NCBI GenBank assembly: GCA_914767715.1
Contig: OU612065.1
Span: forward strand, 30,196,001-30,256,000
From: Membranipora membranacea
Lineage: Eukaryota > Bryozoa > Gymnolaemata > Cheilostomatida > Membraniporidae
DNA length: 60,000 nucleotides
Direction of reading: 5' to 3'
The notes beneath the pieces were generated by a model. The model did not search any database. It was not told where the DNA came from and saw only the letters and a list, made by a program, of their open reading frames with translations. A program made the position numbers and the translations under genes. Position 1 is the stretch's first letter. The number at the start of each line of letters is the position of its first letter. Below, piece by piece: positions 23,501-33,400 of the stretch.

Positions 23501-25265
23501 AGCCCTAAAAGCAATAACAACAATAAGCACGCTCTGCATGTTTAACTTTAACAGATATGACATGACGATACAAATATCAGACAAGGATTGACACTCAGGT
23601 TTGTGAGTCACAAATCCAGTGTTATAGGATGAATCAGGGTTCAATAAAGGGACAAACTTGGCACACATTGTCTCATCAAGTAAGATAAGATATACGCATT
23701 TTTTTTATTTTCCCCTGCAATTATCAATAAAGCGATGTGCTGGGGTGAAATTCCACTGGATGAAAAATCATCATGAAAAAACAGTTGAGTTTGCAGGCAG
23801 TTTTCGAGTCCCTACCACACACACTGTATTTCACTGTCACATGGTGTAGGAGCTAGTAAGATTTTTTTTTAAAATTAGATGTCTTGTCACACACCACATC
23901 CCGGAGCACGGGTGGCGAAATTTGTTGCCTTGGTGGCGAGGCCGCAATATCTGCGACAGGTTGCTCTCTGTTTGCAGGCAGGTCAGAGCACACCTGGGGG
24001 CCAACCAAACCCCAGTAAGCGGTGGACCGCAGTGGGATTCAAACCCACCAACTACATCATTTACATGCTAAAGGTACAGCGCTCTGAGCCACCTCCTACT
24101 CCTAATTTAGAGGTATTTGGGTTTCACAGACTCCAAACATTTAGAAACAAAAACCAGTAAGCCTTCAGATCAGCTGTGAAGATCTAAGCTGCGAAGGAGT
24201 TTTCGCTGAATCAAGCAGAACAAGAATTATCATCTAAGACCTAGTCATTAAATGTACCTATGATTTAGTCCGCATTCACTTTTACACTATTGTAAGGATC
24301 TTAATTCATATCAGGCATATTATTGGTGGATGTCATGTATTCCATTGTCTAGGTTGTACAGCTACAACCACAAAGACAATGGATTAGACTAAGCCTTTTG
24401 TTTCTAGGTATAAGTAGTCTTTTAGAGTGACATCCATGACAATCATGTTTAAGCGTTTGTCAACTAAAATGAAACCCCTACAGTGTTAGCTTTCCTGCAA
24501 ATTGCGGCTAAAAGTTCTCTGGACAGTTGATTTCAGTGAAAATAAAATACAAAGGACAGTTCAACATGCTGTCGCTTGTAATAGGATAAGATTGGATGTC
24601 TTGGTTACTACATATATCACAACATAAAAAGCTACAATATCGTCCTACTGCTATAAGGGGTCCTGCAGATCAATCAGGAGCCAGTGCTGTAAGGTGGCCC
24701 AAAGACTTACTTTTTAACAAAAAAATGGTTTCATAGATGTAAGGAATGTATTGATTGATTTAAGGCTAGCACCATGTCCACCACAGCACGAAAAAAACGA
24801 TTGAAACGGTGTGTTGAATCGAGTGGACTTTCGGTGCAGAGACAAACATATTTATCAGCAAAGCCTGTTGCCCTGCTAAAAGCTATCAGGTCTGGTCTAT
24901 TTTTCCCTCACAGCCAAATCAATCAAAGATTGGCATGATTAGACTAAGTTAAGTACATGGCTGGCTAGACAGAATATGTGTGGGAGTGTTTCACAGAACA
25001 GATGGCCTGTTCTATGAGAGAGTGAGGTACATAAATCATTGCAGTACAGTTAGATGACCATGGTGAGTTTTACTCTTTCATTGATCATACTTAATTTATT
25101 ATTACAATAAGTAAATTAGTAGGTAGGTAAGTTTAGTAAGTATAGTAAATACTGTAGAGTAAGAAACCGCTTACCACCAGTGAGCACAAGTCTGTGGATG
25201 ATTTTAGGATTAGTTGAGTAGAGAGTAGATGGATGGTCTTCTATTATCTTTGAGGGGTTCATCAT
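11577..25265 (-). CDS. TTD14-like P-loop ATPase with CYTH-like C-terminus
   Basis: Resembles Drosophila TTD14 (TRPL translocation defect 14), which has an AAA_28 P-loop domain and a CYTH-like domain and acts in membrane-protein trafficking. Exons in transcript order: 25265-25175, 23067-23000, 22752-22715, 20344-20223, 18998-18799, 17564-17487, 16923-16828, 16007-15911, 13130-13039, 12610-12495, 11838-11577; total 1260 nt, 419 aa. Seen: Walker [10 protein letters not shown] (residues 30-38), ENLGWK, RVPETAT, a Walker-B-like ALVICDRG, then [38 protein letters not shown] and RRCFLFNN, in family order. The ATG at 25265-25263 is preceded by a stop in the simplest splice reading. Exon 3 is only 38 bp. 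Between [10 protein letters not shown] and FQQNLIKT my recollection of the family has 15-20 more residues; the frame nevertheless closes without them, so an exon in 20350-22710 may be missing or lost. Introns contain LINE, SINE and MITE copies. Confidence 0.85.
12157..12440. mobile_element. Fold-back MITE in a TTD14-like intron
   Basis: Inverted arms at about 12165-12260 and 12345-12435 share, in opposite orientation, GGCAGAAGACAACTACT and GAGAAATACAA, plus poly-T/poly-A stretches. The end motif CCTTGTCATGCGGCCAC has a close match, CCTTGTCACGCGGCCAC, at about 18525-18541 in another intron of the same gene, indicating a family with at least one partial copy nearby. No coding capacity. Confidence 0.7.
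12455..12520. repeat. Duplicated exon-end segment
   Basis: The motif GGGGTGACAAGG-CTCTGT appears twice, at about 12457-12476 and 12497-12516. The second copy is the 3' end of the TTD14-like exon 12610-12495; the first lies in the following intron about 40 bp beyond the donor. It is a local tandem duplication that copied coding sequence into the intron. Confidence 0.55.
12812..12995. repeat. Degenerate tandem repeat, unit like GATACACAGATAGG
   Basis: About a dozen diverged copies of a 12-14 bp unit such as GATACACAGATAGGTGGATA follow one another inside the TTD14-like intron beside exon 13130-13039. Long minus-strand open frames across it, with repeating Cys/Val/Tyr residues, are by-products of the repeat. 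Confidence 0.8.
13299..14268 (+). mobile_element. 5'-truncated non-LTR retrotransposon with reverse transcriptase fragment
   Basis: Opposite in orientation to its host TTD14-like gene, in the intron between exons 16007-15911 and 13130-13039. The conceptual protein has [18 protein letters not shown], the catalytic YADD box (about 13447) and a [11 protein letters not shown] block, the order expected for palm and thumb of a LINE reverse transcriptase. A frameshift near 13345 separates [10 protein letters not shown] from the GTPQG block, and the endonuclease and fingers are missing, so it is a dead 5'-truncated copy. The 3' end, after the stop near 14104, finishes with AATAAA and an (ATCC)n tail (about 14245-14266), as in L2/CR1-type elements. 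Confidence 0.85.
14423..14550 (-). mobile_element. SINE family B, partial copy
   Basis: Read on the minus strand it matches the body of the copy at 7845-8165: TCTACTGTGTGCGTGCACGC, CCCTCTGCCTC, AAAGAGTAGCCGG and GGTATAGG occur in the same order. The tRNA-like head is absent. It lies in a TTD14-like intron next to the LINE tail. Confidence 0.6.
14949..15030. repeat. Small palindromic MITE
   Basis: Arms GCAGCCTGTGATAGGCTCT and, inverted, AGAGCCTGTCTCAGGCTAC surround an inner inverted pair, TAGAGGGGG / CCCCCTA. Total about 80 bp, imperfect. Situated in a TTD14-like intron. Confidence 0.65.
17577..17650. repeat. ACAAATA-type AT-rich tandem repeat
   Basis: Diverged copies of AAATACACAAATA lie immediately beside the acceptor of TTD14-like exon 17564-17487. 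Simple repeat; no function inferred. Confidence 0.65.
19383..19635 (+). mobile_element. tRNA-derived SINE (family A), copy 1
   Basis: tRNA-like head: A-box region GGTGGCACAGTTGGTCTTAG and B box GGGTTTGAATCCC, followed by the family body CACTGCAGTCCATTGACTA, ACCTGTCTACAAACAGAGAG and GTGATAAGACCCC. The same order is seen at 39977-40215 (plus) and 23880-24096 (minus). It is intronic to the TTD14-like gene. Confidence 0.8.
19672..19699. repeat. 28-bp perfect palindrome
   Basis: CACAGAGTAAGGAT followed by ATCCTTACTCTGTG is exactly self-complementary with no spacer. It sits about 40 bp after the end of the family A SINE copy. Confidence 0.8.
20505..20612. repeat. TATATTAT/ACTTTATATTAT tandem repeat
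   Basis: Repeated ACTTTATATTATTATAT-like units, AT-only apart from the C, about 160 bp upstream (transcript sense) of the TTD14-like exon 20344-20223. Confidence 0.8.
23880..24096 (-). mobile_element. tRNA-derived SINE (family A), copy 3
   Basis: On the minus strand the head reads GGAGGTGGCTCAGAGCGCTG and the B box GGGTTTGAATCCCACTGC, followed by ACCTGCCTGCAAACAGAGAG, as in the copies at 19383-19635 and 39977-40215. Lies in the first intron of the TTD14-like gene. Confidence 0.75.
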
Positions 25266-26916
25266 CTCTCACTGTCACATGGATATGGTCTTAGACACTG
25301 CAGAGCACCTCAGAAACATGAGGTAGTAAAGTAAACACTGAGCAAGCCATGTGCACTCACTGTTCAGCATTGTATTCAGGCTGATAGTCACCTAGCAAAA
25401 CACTGTACATTAGCAAAATTGCCCCTATGAATAATTATGACAAAAAACTTTATAGTTAAATGGAATTTTAAAAAAATTAATTTAATTTCCAGATACCTAA
25501 TAGTGAAAGATTTAATGATTTATTGACTTTGTAGTAGATATCAGTTAGTTCTGAATTTATTTCACAAAAATTGATAGGTATATTGCTACAACTTGCCAGT
25601 TAAAAACAATAGCAGAAACTTTATCTCTGAGTTGTCTGCTTTTTATATAAGAGACAATAACTCATTTTAAAAGGAGCAGAGGAGGGGGTGATCTTGTTTC
25701 TTGTCTGGTCTTAACAATAATTAGGAATAATCACCATCAACTGTTAGATTTGGGGAAGGGGAGTATTGAATTTGAATACTGATGGAATTGACTGAATTTG
25801 TAGTCGGTAGATTGTAGTTGAATTCCATTTTCCATTGCCTTCCGTAAATCCTTGACACCTGATATCCTGATACTCTTGGTTAAACTCCTTGCTCAAACCA
25901 TATTTGTGGGAGCTTTCTGACATCAACATTGAAAACCTCTTCATTTCTGGTTTTATCTTTGCATTGTTATGATATTTCACTCAGAACATTTGCGTTTCAT
26001 TGATAAATAGCGCAGGGTGGACAAATGTTGTATCCACATGCCAAACTTGCGTGTCATGTGCCAAAATAGTTTGCTAAGAATGGTGGGAATATTTGCTTTT
26101 CATTAATCATTGGGACAATTTAATTTAATAAATTGACATCTAGACCATACCAGCCAGCATTATAAATAACTTACACTTTCTCTATTATAACAATTAATCA
26201 CCTGATTGGATATAGCTACTGAATTCGCTTTCTCCCTTTTTCTAGTTCTTGACTATTATGTACCAATAAATCACTATTTGACTCTTTTGGCAAATTATTA
26301 CAATCACCTGTCTGTTTAGCCTTGGTTCCCAATATCTACATTCAGCAGCACTTGATGCAGGGATGTCACCAATTTTCCAAGCAGCTCCCCAAACCAATTC
26401 ACAAAACATCGAAAAATTAGGTTACAAAATTTTTTACAACCATTGCCAAACAGTTAATTCTTACCGTTGGCATCCTTTTGAGGGAATTGACGTAGATTTG
26501 CTGCACAAAGAAGGAAGCTATCTCATTTATTTTTCTTTGTCATGGCGATAAATGTGTTGCCAATGAACAACCCATTACAACCAGTTATATGCTTTGACAC
26601 CTTTCATCTCATACAACTCTTCAAGCTTTATTGAAATAATTGAACTTTTTTATGGATATGGTTTTAATAAATTATGGTAGCCAAATCTGACTCTTCAAAC
26701 CAAGATTGGGTTGCGCAACAGGTGCATTAAAAAGTTGGCTAAAGCTGCTGGTCCTAGCACCTAGCCTGTGTAATCACTCTCAAAGTAATGAACGGTTTAG
26801 TTCATTGCTCAAAGTGTTATATATTGGTTCGTCTTGGAGGGGCATAACTAACGCCAACCAAACAGAAAGACAGGGTCACAAAATTGATAGAGACAAGATA
26901 TAGACAAACAGATAAC

Positions 26917-27042
26917 CTGTGGGAGGGTCAACAAGGACTCTGGATTTTTCTGATTCATGTTTAATGGATCTTTGGACATTTCTTAAGGGTACATCATCAT
27001 AAATCATATGCCCACTTCCTCCAGCCCTTCCTGGTTCTGAGG
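26917..27042 (-). CDS. Unassigned exon-like segment, possible 5' exon of the TTD14-like gene
   Basis: Minus strand: a pyrimidine-containing acceptor (TATTCTTTAG) at 27043, 126 nt open in one frame, then a donor ACAG/GTTATC at 26916. The frame reads SEPGRAGGSGHMIYDDVPLR and ends in RVLVDPPT plus one base. An internal ATG is at 27007-27005. Joined to an AG just inside the TTD14-like first exon (exon start at about 25267), the frame would run into MMNPSKII, so it could encode an N-terminal extension; joining at the stronger-looking CAG a few bases earlier would hit a stop. No domain recognised. It may also belong to a separate small gene or be chance. Confidence 0.35.
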
Positions 27043-28548
27043 CTAAAGAATATAGAAATACACACTATCACACGCTCATGTAAATGTGGAACCCCTAAAT
27101 CGTTATCCTGAGCTAAACCAACGTTCTAAGGATTCTTTGATATTTTGTCACCAAAGCCTCCAGTTTGGTATTTTAATTACAAGAACTAGACAGGACATAC
27201 AAATGTGTATCTAATGACACCGTTTTCATCTTCATTTGCTAATTATTCATTAATAAAAAGAAAAAGATGCAAATATGGACCTGCTTAATTGCAGTCACCG
27301 AGTGGAGAACTCTGGTGATGAATGTAATAAATTGACAGATATCTTAGCATGTACTTCCACAGAGAAATGACAGTAGGCATTTAGAGATACTAAACCCTGG
27401 GAGAGTACCTTACACATGATGTCACCCTATGTGAGGGTCTTCTATCCTGATTAAGTGTCCCAACACCTGTCACAAGGTGACAACCGAAATCAATGTGATA
27501 TGTTTGTCAACAACAGAACCAAACTAAAGCCCCTGTCAATATTTGGCTCAAAGCCATAATGCGGATGATGTTCTATAAGTATTGACAGTGTTAGAAGTGG
27601 TAAATATGAGGTAGGGGGATGCTGCTGGAGCCCTGTGGTGATTACAAATGAAAATACATCAACTTTAGCCATATTTTGGAAAACTCATATTGATGTACTT
27701 ACCAGCTGGCAGTAACCTGGGTTATGATATAAAGGGGGATGCATACTCCTAGACAAAGTAGGAAGGGGGACACCATCCCCTTGCATCCCCCTTAAATTCT
27801 AACACTGAGTATTAAACCCTGCAGAAGAATGGGGAGAACTGGTATACACCTGTGAGGCGGATCCGATCTGATGGGGGATAATAACAAGTGGCATGGATCA
27901 GCTTGATTTGTGTGATGGGCCAATAATTTGACACCTTGACAAGGTTCCTTGTTTTATTGACATTGTGATAGACCTTTAGCCTTGATATTTTTGTAGTAGT
28001 GTTTGTTTTTGTGTGATGACAAGAATGGGTCGCATCCTGGTATCAGGCGAATGCTGTAGATAATCATTATTTTATTATTTATTATTATATTTATTATTTC
28101 TACGGAAGAGGAGAAGAAAACTTTCTGTGATCAGAGGAAAGTATTTGACTTGTTAGTGAATCATAAATTTTAGCTCTAGGCGTTATCTTGGCTCTCTGCA
28201 GCTGAGGGAGAACCCAAAGCAGAAGCAGGGGTGACGGTGTGCTAACTCAGCGTCCTACGATATGTAACCTTGTTTACCCCAGCTTATGATCTACAAGTCC
28301 ACCGAGCCATGAATGCCGCTATTTAACATGCAAATGAATAAATTAATGATAGGAAGAAACACTTGTTTATTTCCTAAAATATATATTAACCTTTCAATTC
28401 TACTGTCACCCAAGTCGAGATGCTTTATAAACTCAGCTACTTCAACAGGGTTTTCACAAGCTTTAAATTACTACGTGGTTCACAGTCAATAAGATGTGGG
28501 CCGTGGTATTATCAAGGAATTGTTTGTGTGATGCCTCATATTCTAGGC

Positions 28549-28563
28549 CGGGGGGGGGGGGGG
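28549..28563. repeat. Poly-G run
   Basis: A run of about 15 G residues. A comparable run of about 12 G lies near 48278. Simple sequence; possible assembly-sensitive site. Confidence 0.8.
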
Positions 28564-28921
28564 CGTCATGTTAACATATTATATATGACAAGTGTTTCAA
28601 ATTTACTCAAAGAATTTCTGATTTAAGCTGGGAAGCAGATGAACTTCTCTTGCTAAAACAGGAAGAATGGTTGAAAAGACTGAGTTCTGTTTGACAGGTG
28701 GATCAGTTTACATCTGCCAGCCCGTCTCAAAGATATGTGAAGGAACATTGAGAACATCGGTATCATGAATGTGACAAGGTCATCTCAGTGTCGGATCATC
28801 TCCGGGCCGCTCTTCTATTTTAATTTCACCTTTTTTTGCACCTTTTTTTTAACTTATAACCACTTATGATCGGGTGGATTAGAAATTGGTTACCTTTGTT
28901 CATTGTGAATCATAATAGTAA

Positions 28922-28927
28922 TTTATT
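28922..28927 (-). terminator. Candidate polyadenylation signal of the snail-like gene
   Basis: TTTATT on the plus strand gives AATAAA on the minus strand, about 190 bp past the snail-like stop codon. Position is reasonable for a 3' UTR; the motif is short, so only moderately supported. Confidence 0.4.
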
Positions 28928-29116
28928 GCTATAAAAAAAGAAATAAGAAATCTGACAATAATGTAAAAATAAATAACAAAGAGATTAGTATAAACTGATG
29001 ATTACGGGAATGTCAATGGATTAAAGGTAAATAAAGTCTTGTAAAAAAATAGAAAAATAGATTTGAGAGATTTAATCTGTCGTGATTTTAGAGAAATGAG
29101 AGCGGTGTGATCTAGT

Positions 29117-30307
29117 TTAACAGGAGAACTGGCTTGAGCTGCTGAGAGCGTCACTGAACGAAGAGGTGCACGCTGATTCCTCGTGTTTCACCAACAGAGA
29201 CATTCTAGAGAAGGTCTTATCGCAGTGCTTACAGCAGTACTTCTTGACATCACTGTGCGTCTGGAGATGAGCTCTCAGATTGGATCTGTCTGCGAATGCT
29301 CGGCCGCAGTGTTGACATTTGAATGGTTTCTCACCAGTGTGTGTTCTCATGTGTCCCTGTAGAAGCCATGGTCTGGAGAAAGCTTTACCACATACTTTAC
29401 ACTTGCAGGGTAGTGTGTGTGTTCTAATATGCATCTTTAGAGCACCAAGTGAGAAGTAGGTTTTGTCACAGTGTTTGCAGTTGAACTGTTTCTTTGATTG
29501 AGGCGTACAGTAATATTGCTTGTGTTTTGTAAAGCCGCTGAAGGTTGCGTATGTTTTACCGCATGTCTCGCATTCATACTTAAGTCCACTGTCAGCAGAA
29601 TTGACTGAGCTGACAGGTGAGATCGGGTGATTGACAGGTGATAGTTGATGGCTGACTGGCGACAGCAAGTTCTCTGAGGCTTGCCCTCTCCTGCTCTCCT
29701 CGTATTTGCCTGTGATGATATTGTCAATGCTGAATGAGATCCTATTTATGGGAGTTGGAGACATTTCCATGGAGCTGAAAGCTGCGGATTGATTGCTGAC
29801 AAATGCTGACAGTGGTGACAGTCGTGATTCTTCTAACAGTTTGTGGGATTTTATCATGTTCCTTTGCTGGTGTAACCAGGCCATTGCAGCGGTCTGAGAC
29901 ATGAGTTGAGTCCAGGCATTTGGATTTCCAAGCTGTGACAAGTTGCTCAAGTCAGGCGGGAATCTGAACGCTGGGTCAGGCAATGGAGCAGCCAGAGAAG
30001 AAAGAAGGATATCTGTAAAAGAAATATGTATGAATGAGCTAAAGTTATGAGGATTTTTACGATTACGATTTTAAAACCATACCGATTTCAGCTCCTTTGG
30101 TTGCACTATTATATGCTAAAACCATTTGAACCTTCTAATGGGTATTTGTGAGATCAAAGCAGCATATTTCTGATCAGAATAAGTGTTTGATGTGTATAAG
30201 AAATGTTAAACATGTACAAACAATTAAATATCAGTGTTATGGTTCTTACCTTGTCTGGTTTTCAGTAGACTCAGTGAGTACATCTTTGATAACGTATTGA
30301 TTTCCAT
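29117..30307 (-). CDS. snail: Snail-family C2H2 zinc finger repressor (2 exons)
   Basis: Snail/Slug factors bind E-boxes (CAGGTG-type) and repress transcription during mesoderm, neural and EMT programmes. Coding exons 30307-30250 and 30012-29117 total 954 nt, 317 aa. Five fingers occupy about residues 165-305: finger 1 [18 protein letters not shown], then [58 protein letters not shown] and [16 protein letters not shown], near identical to Snail/Slug signatures. The N-terminus ([19 protein letters not shown]) lacks the SNAG box MPRSFLVKK common in the family; an in-frame stop lies upstream of the ATG. Instead there is PPDLS (residues 38-42), a CtBP-type PxDLS motif, and FSIDNII (113-119), an eh1-like Groucho motif, then three SPV repeats. 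Scratch is less likely given finger details. Confidence 0.93.
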
Positions 30308-30460
30308 TGCTATAGATTTGTTATAGCGTTTGTTTATATAATTTACGATCTCAGTTCCTCTTCACCAATAAACTTCCATCCCAGGCCATCTGGTTTATAT
30401 CTGGTATCGTTTGGTAAAGTAGGCGGGGTTATAAGAAAAAGGAGGCGGAGCCTAAATGAT
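30308..30460 (-). promoter_or_regulatory. Candidate promoter-proximal region of the snail-like gene
   Basis: Just upstream of the snail-like ATG, the transcript-sense sequence has two CCGCCT boxes (about 30420-30450) around a TTATAACC stretch, then a TTATATAAAC stretch nearer the ATG. These could be GC-box and TATA-like elements but the motifs are short and degenerate. The start site is not determined. Confidence 0.3.
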
Positions 30461-33400
30461 GTATGGCTTGCAGCAGGTGCTTGTCGTTACTGGGTGGCAA
30501 AACTTCAATGACTGCTCCATGCTTCATCAGCTAATGCAACGTAAATCTATTGTTTTTAACAGGTAGAAATAAATTTAATAACATACTGCTAGTTATAAGG
30601 CTGATTAAGTCAATAAACTTGCTTTCTTAGCTCATTAAGAACACTTTACCGAATTTGCCTTGAAACGAAAATAACAGGTGTCTTTTCGTGAATAATGTCA
30701 GGCACAGCTATTCATTTCGTTTGATCAGTCGGAAAAATGGTCATAACTTGTCCCAGAGCTGTGAGAAAATTGGAAAATAAAACAAATTTAACGCACTATA
30801 AAACAAACATTTCTCAATTTTATAGCACAACAGGAGGCTGTATAGGTAGTTTGTGACGCGTATCAGTCTCAAGTTTATTATTAACCGAAGACCTACAGCA
30901 CGGCAGCAGAGGGCCACCCACTTGTTTTGTTAACTGTTTTTGTTTCAACACCTGCATTTAAATATTCAATGCTCAGTATTTAGATCGAGTATAGATTAGG
31001 CCTTGCTGTACAAGATTTGACATTTTTTAGCTTTGTGGTCAAGTGCTTGCTTGGACAGGTTAAGGTTATATTGTAGGGCCATAAAGATCAGAATTCTTAG
31101 GATTTCATCTCAATTTACATATGAGAAAATTGGGATTATAAATCAAATCGATGCTGATTAAACGTGTGTCACATTTGGTTATTTGGGCAGACCAATATAA
31201 TGATGTGTGCAGACCTCAAAGGCTAATCTACATGACCAGCAACCAATGATCTTAAAACTCCTGTTCTCATTGGTCAAACAGATCCCGCTGACCGTACGTA
31301 TCATCGATTGGTACCACTTTTATTAGATTTAAAATAAAAGAGTCATTTATTAAATAAAGAGGTTTGACATTAAAACTCTTCCCAACAACTCAACCACACA
31401 GATACCCTACCCGCATGTGTCACCACCACCTGAGGTTACTTGATGCTTATTGAATCTCTTTATTCTACCACTGATGTGATTGCGTTGTGTAAGAGATTAA
31501 AAAATTAATCTATAATCATTTTATGACATCATTGTGGTCTGATCAAAAAGAGCCTTGGCCGCGGGTCAGAAGAGCAAAACACTGCAAACCCTTCAAAGAG
31601 TTTGATACACCAATACATTATAATTTTCTTGAGGATCTACTTGAATATATGCAAAAATCTTTGAAAGAACGGTGAGAAGAATTACCGAAAAACACTTGTA
31701 TACTTAGATTGATAGCTGGTTTCTGGAATTCTTCTCTTTTGTAAAAGCTGACTGAATTTCCTATCATCAATCTTTTATTGAGGGGTTGATTTATTCATTC
31801 ATTCTTATGTTTCACCAAAAACTAAGAAATCAAAATACAAGATGAATTTAAGATGTTTCGTCTTTGTCTTAGCCGAAGCTGCCTACTATTTTCACCATAG
31901 ATGTATATATATGCAGCGTTTGAGCCTGTGTGTTTACAAGGAGGGTTGATATTGGGGTGTTCAGTAATTAATTGGTCTGCCAACAATTAATCACCTGCTA
32001 GTGGTATCTCAATAGTTTATAACAGCCTTTCTTTATTGGTGCCGACAGACTGACAAATTTGGTGATTAAAATTAGCTAAATATAATAAAAAACCAAAGCA
32101 ATTAGCGATTACGTAAAGTTTTCATCCTGATGGCGCCAGTTACCCAGAGCCAAACAACAATGTGTGTGGTAAAGTGGAGAAGCTATTTACCACTCTGCGG
32201 TATTTTCTGATGCTATATCTTTCACATAAAAATACCCGAATGGGATTAGCTAAATCTTGGAGTGATCTTATCCAACAACACAAACAGTTCCACGAATGAA
32301 TGGTGCGTAGAGCAGAGAAGGACATCCATACATCACATCGATCGTATCAATCTCCGGGTTCTCACTCGTTGACACACATGACGCCCTATAGATTACCAGC
32401 ATGAGTTAAGACTAAAAACACAATTGCAGCGCTCTTGAGATTCATTGCGGTCTTCACAAACTTTTGGTGATAAAGATGCAAAGATTATGATAAGAAAAAC
32501 AAGTCAACTCGATGTAGTAGTAGAGTTAAATTATAAATGTGTGAAGCGCACCCATATTCTTTCCCATAATCTTTGGATTATAAGAAAGAAAAAAGTCTTC
32601 TCGATGTAGTAAACTTATAAGAAGTTATGGCAAGGAGTGTGAGGTATGATGGGGAGTTTCTTCTCACAGATACTAAAAGAGCTAAGAAGAAGTATCAGGA
32701 GGCGTGGCTGATATAGTCTGATTGGATTGACATTTTGGCAGTGCAATCCCGATATGCCTCATGGGAATTAATTTTGAGAGAATCATGATAAAATTCCTCT
32801 AACCCAGCACCCAGGTGTTCCTATAAAGTGTTCATTACATTTTTTCTCGCACCTTTGAAATAAATCATGGCATTATGTTAATATGCAGTTGCTAATTAAT
32901 AATTTCATGTTACATAACGCAGTGATTTTCTTGATTTAAAATAATAAATCAACGATACTGCTCTTTAACTATTCAATTAAAGCTAGCCTAAGAAGAGTAT
33001 TCAGTACTTTTTAATGCTTTGCACTGAGCGCTATCAACGCAAGCAGTTAACAGCTCCTAATATTTATCGCTCTTGATCAAACTGGATGAAAAGCTGAACC
33101 ATTTAAGCAGAATGCCTGGTGCTGTGTATTAGTTCTAATCGATGACTTTGTAGCACCTGGCCCCGCCTGTCATGAGTGAAAGCTGTATTTGTGTTAAACT
33201 GATGACCTGCCAGTGCAGATGTCAGGTAAGACCTCACAACAAGGTGAATTACGTGACCTTCACCCCAAACCAGGCGTTGCCGCACATTGCCACATAGTCA
33301 TCTACAGATTTAATTGATACTTCCGATTAGATGGTATTGAATGTTCCTGTAACCCTTGTCTCTCAATCGGCATTATGTCCTGCTTTCATTGTTAGGAAGC

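Larger units (their letters stand above)
25266..29116. other. Spacer between TTD14-like 5' end and snail-like 3' end
   Basis: Contains the exon-like segment 26917-27042 listed separately and the snail polyadenylation signal near 28922. A poly-G run lies at about 28549-28563. No other gene is recognised. The promoter of the TTD14-like gene should lie here but I see no decisive motif. Confidence 0.5.

Noticed and set aside
29437-29727. 96-codon frame inside the snail-like gene
   Set aside because: It is an alternative-frame shadow of the zinc finger exon with no features of its own.
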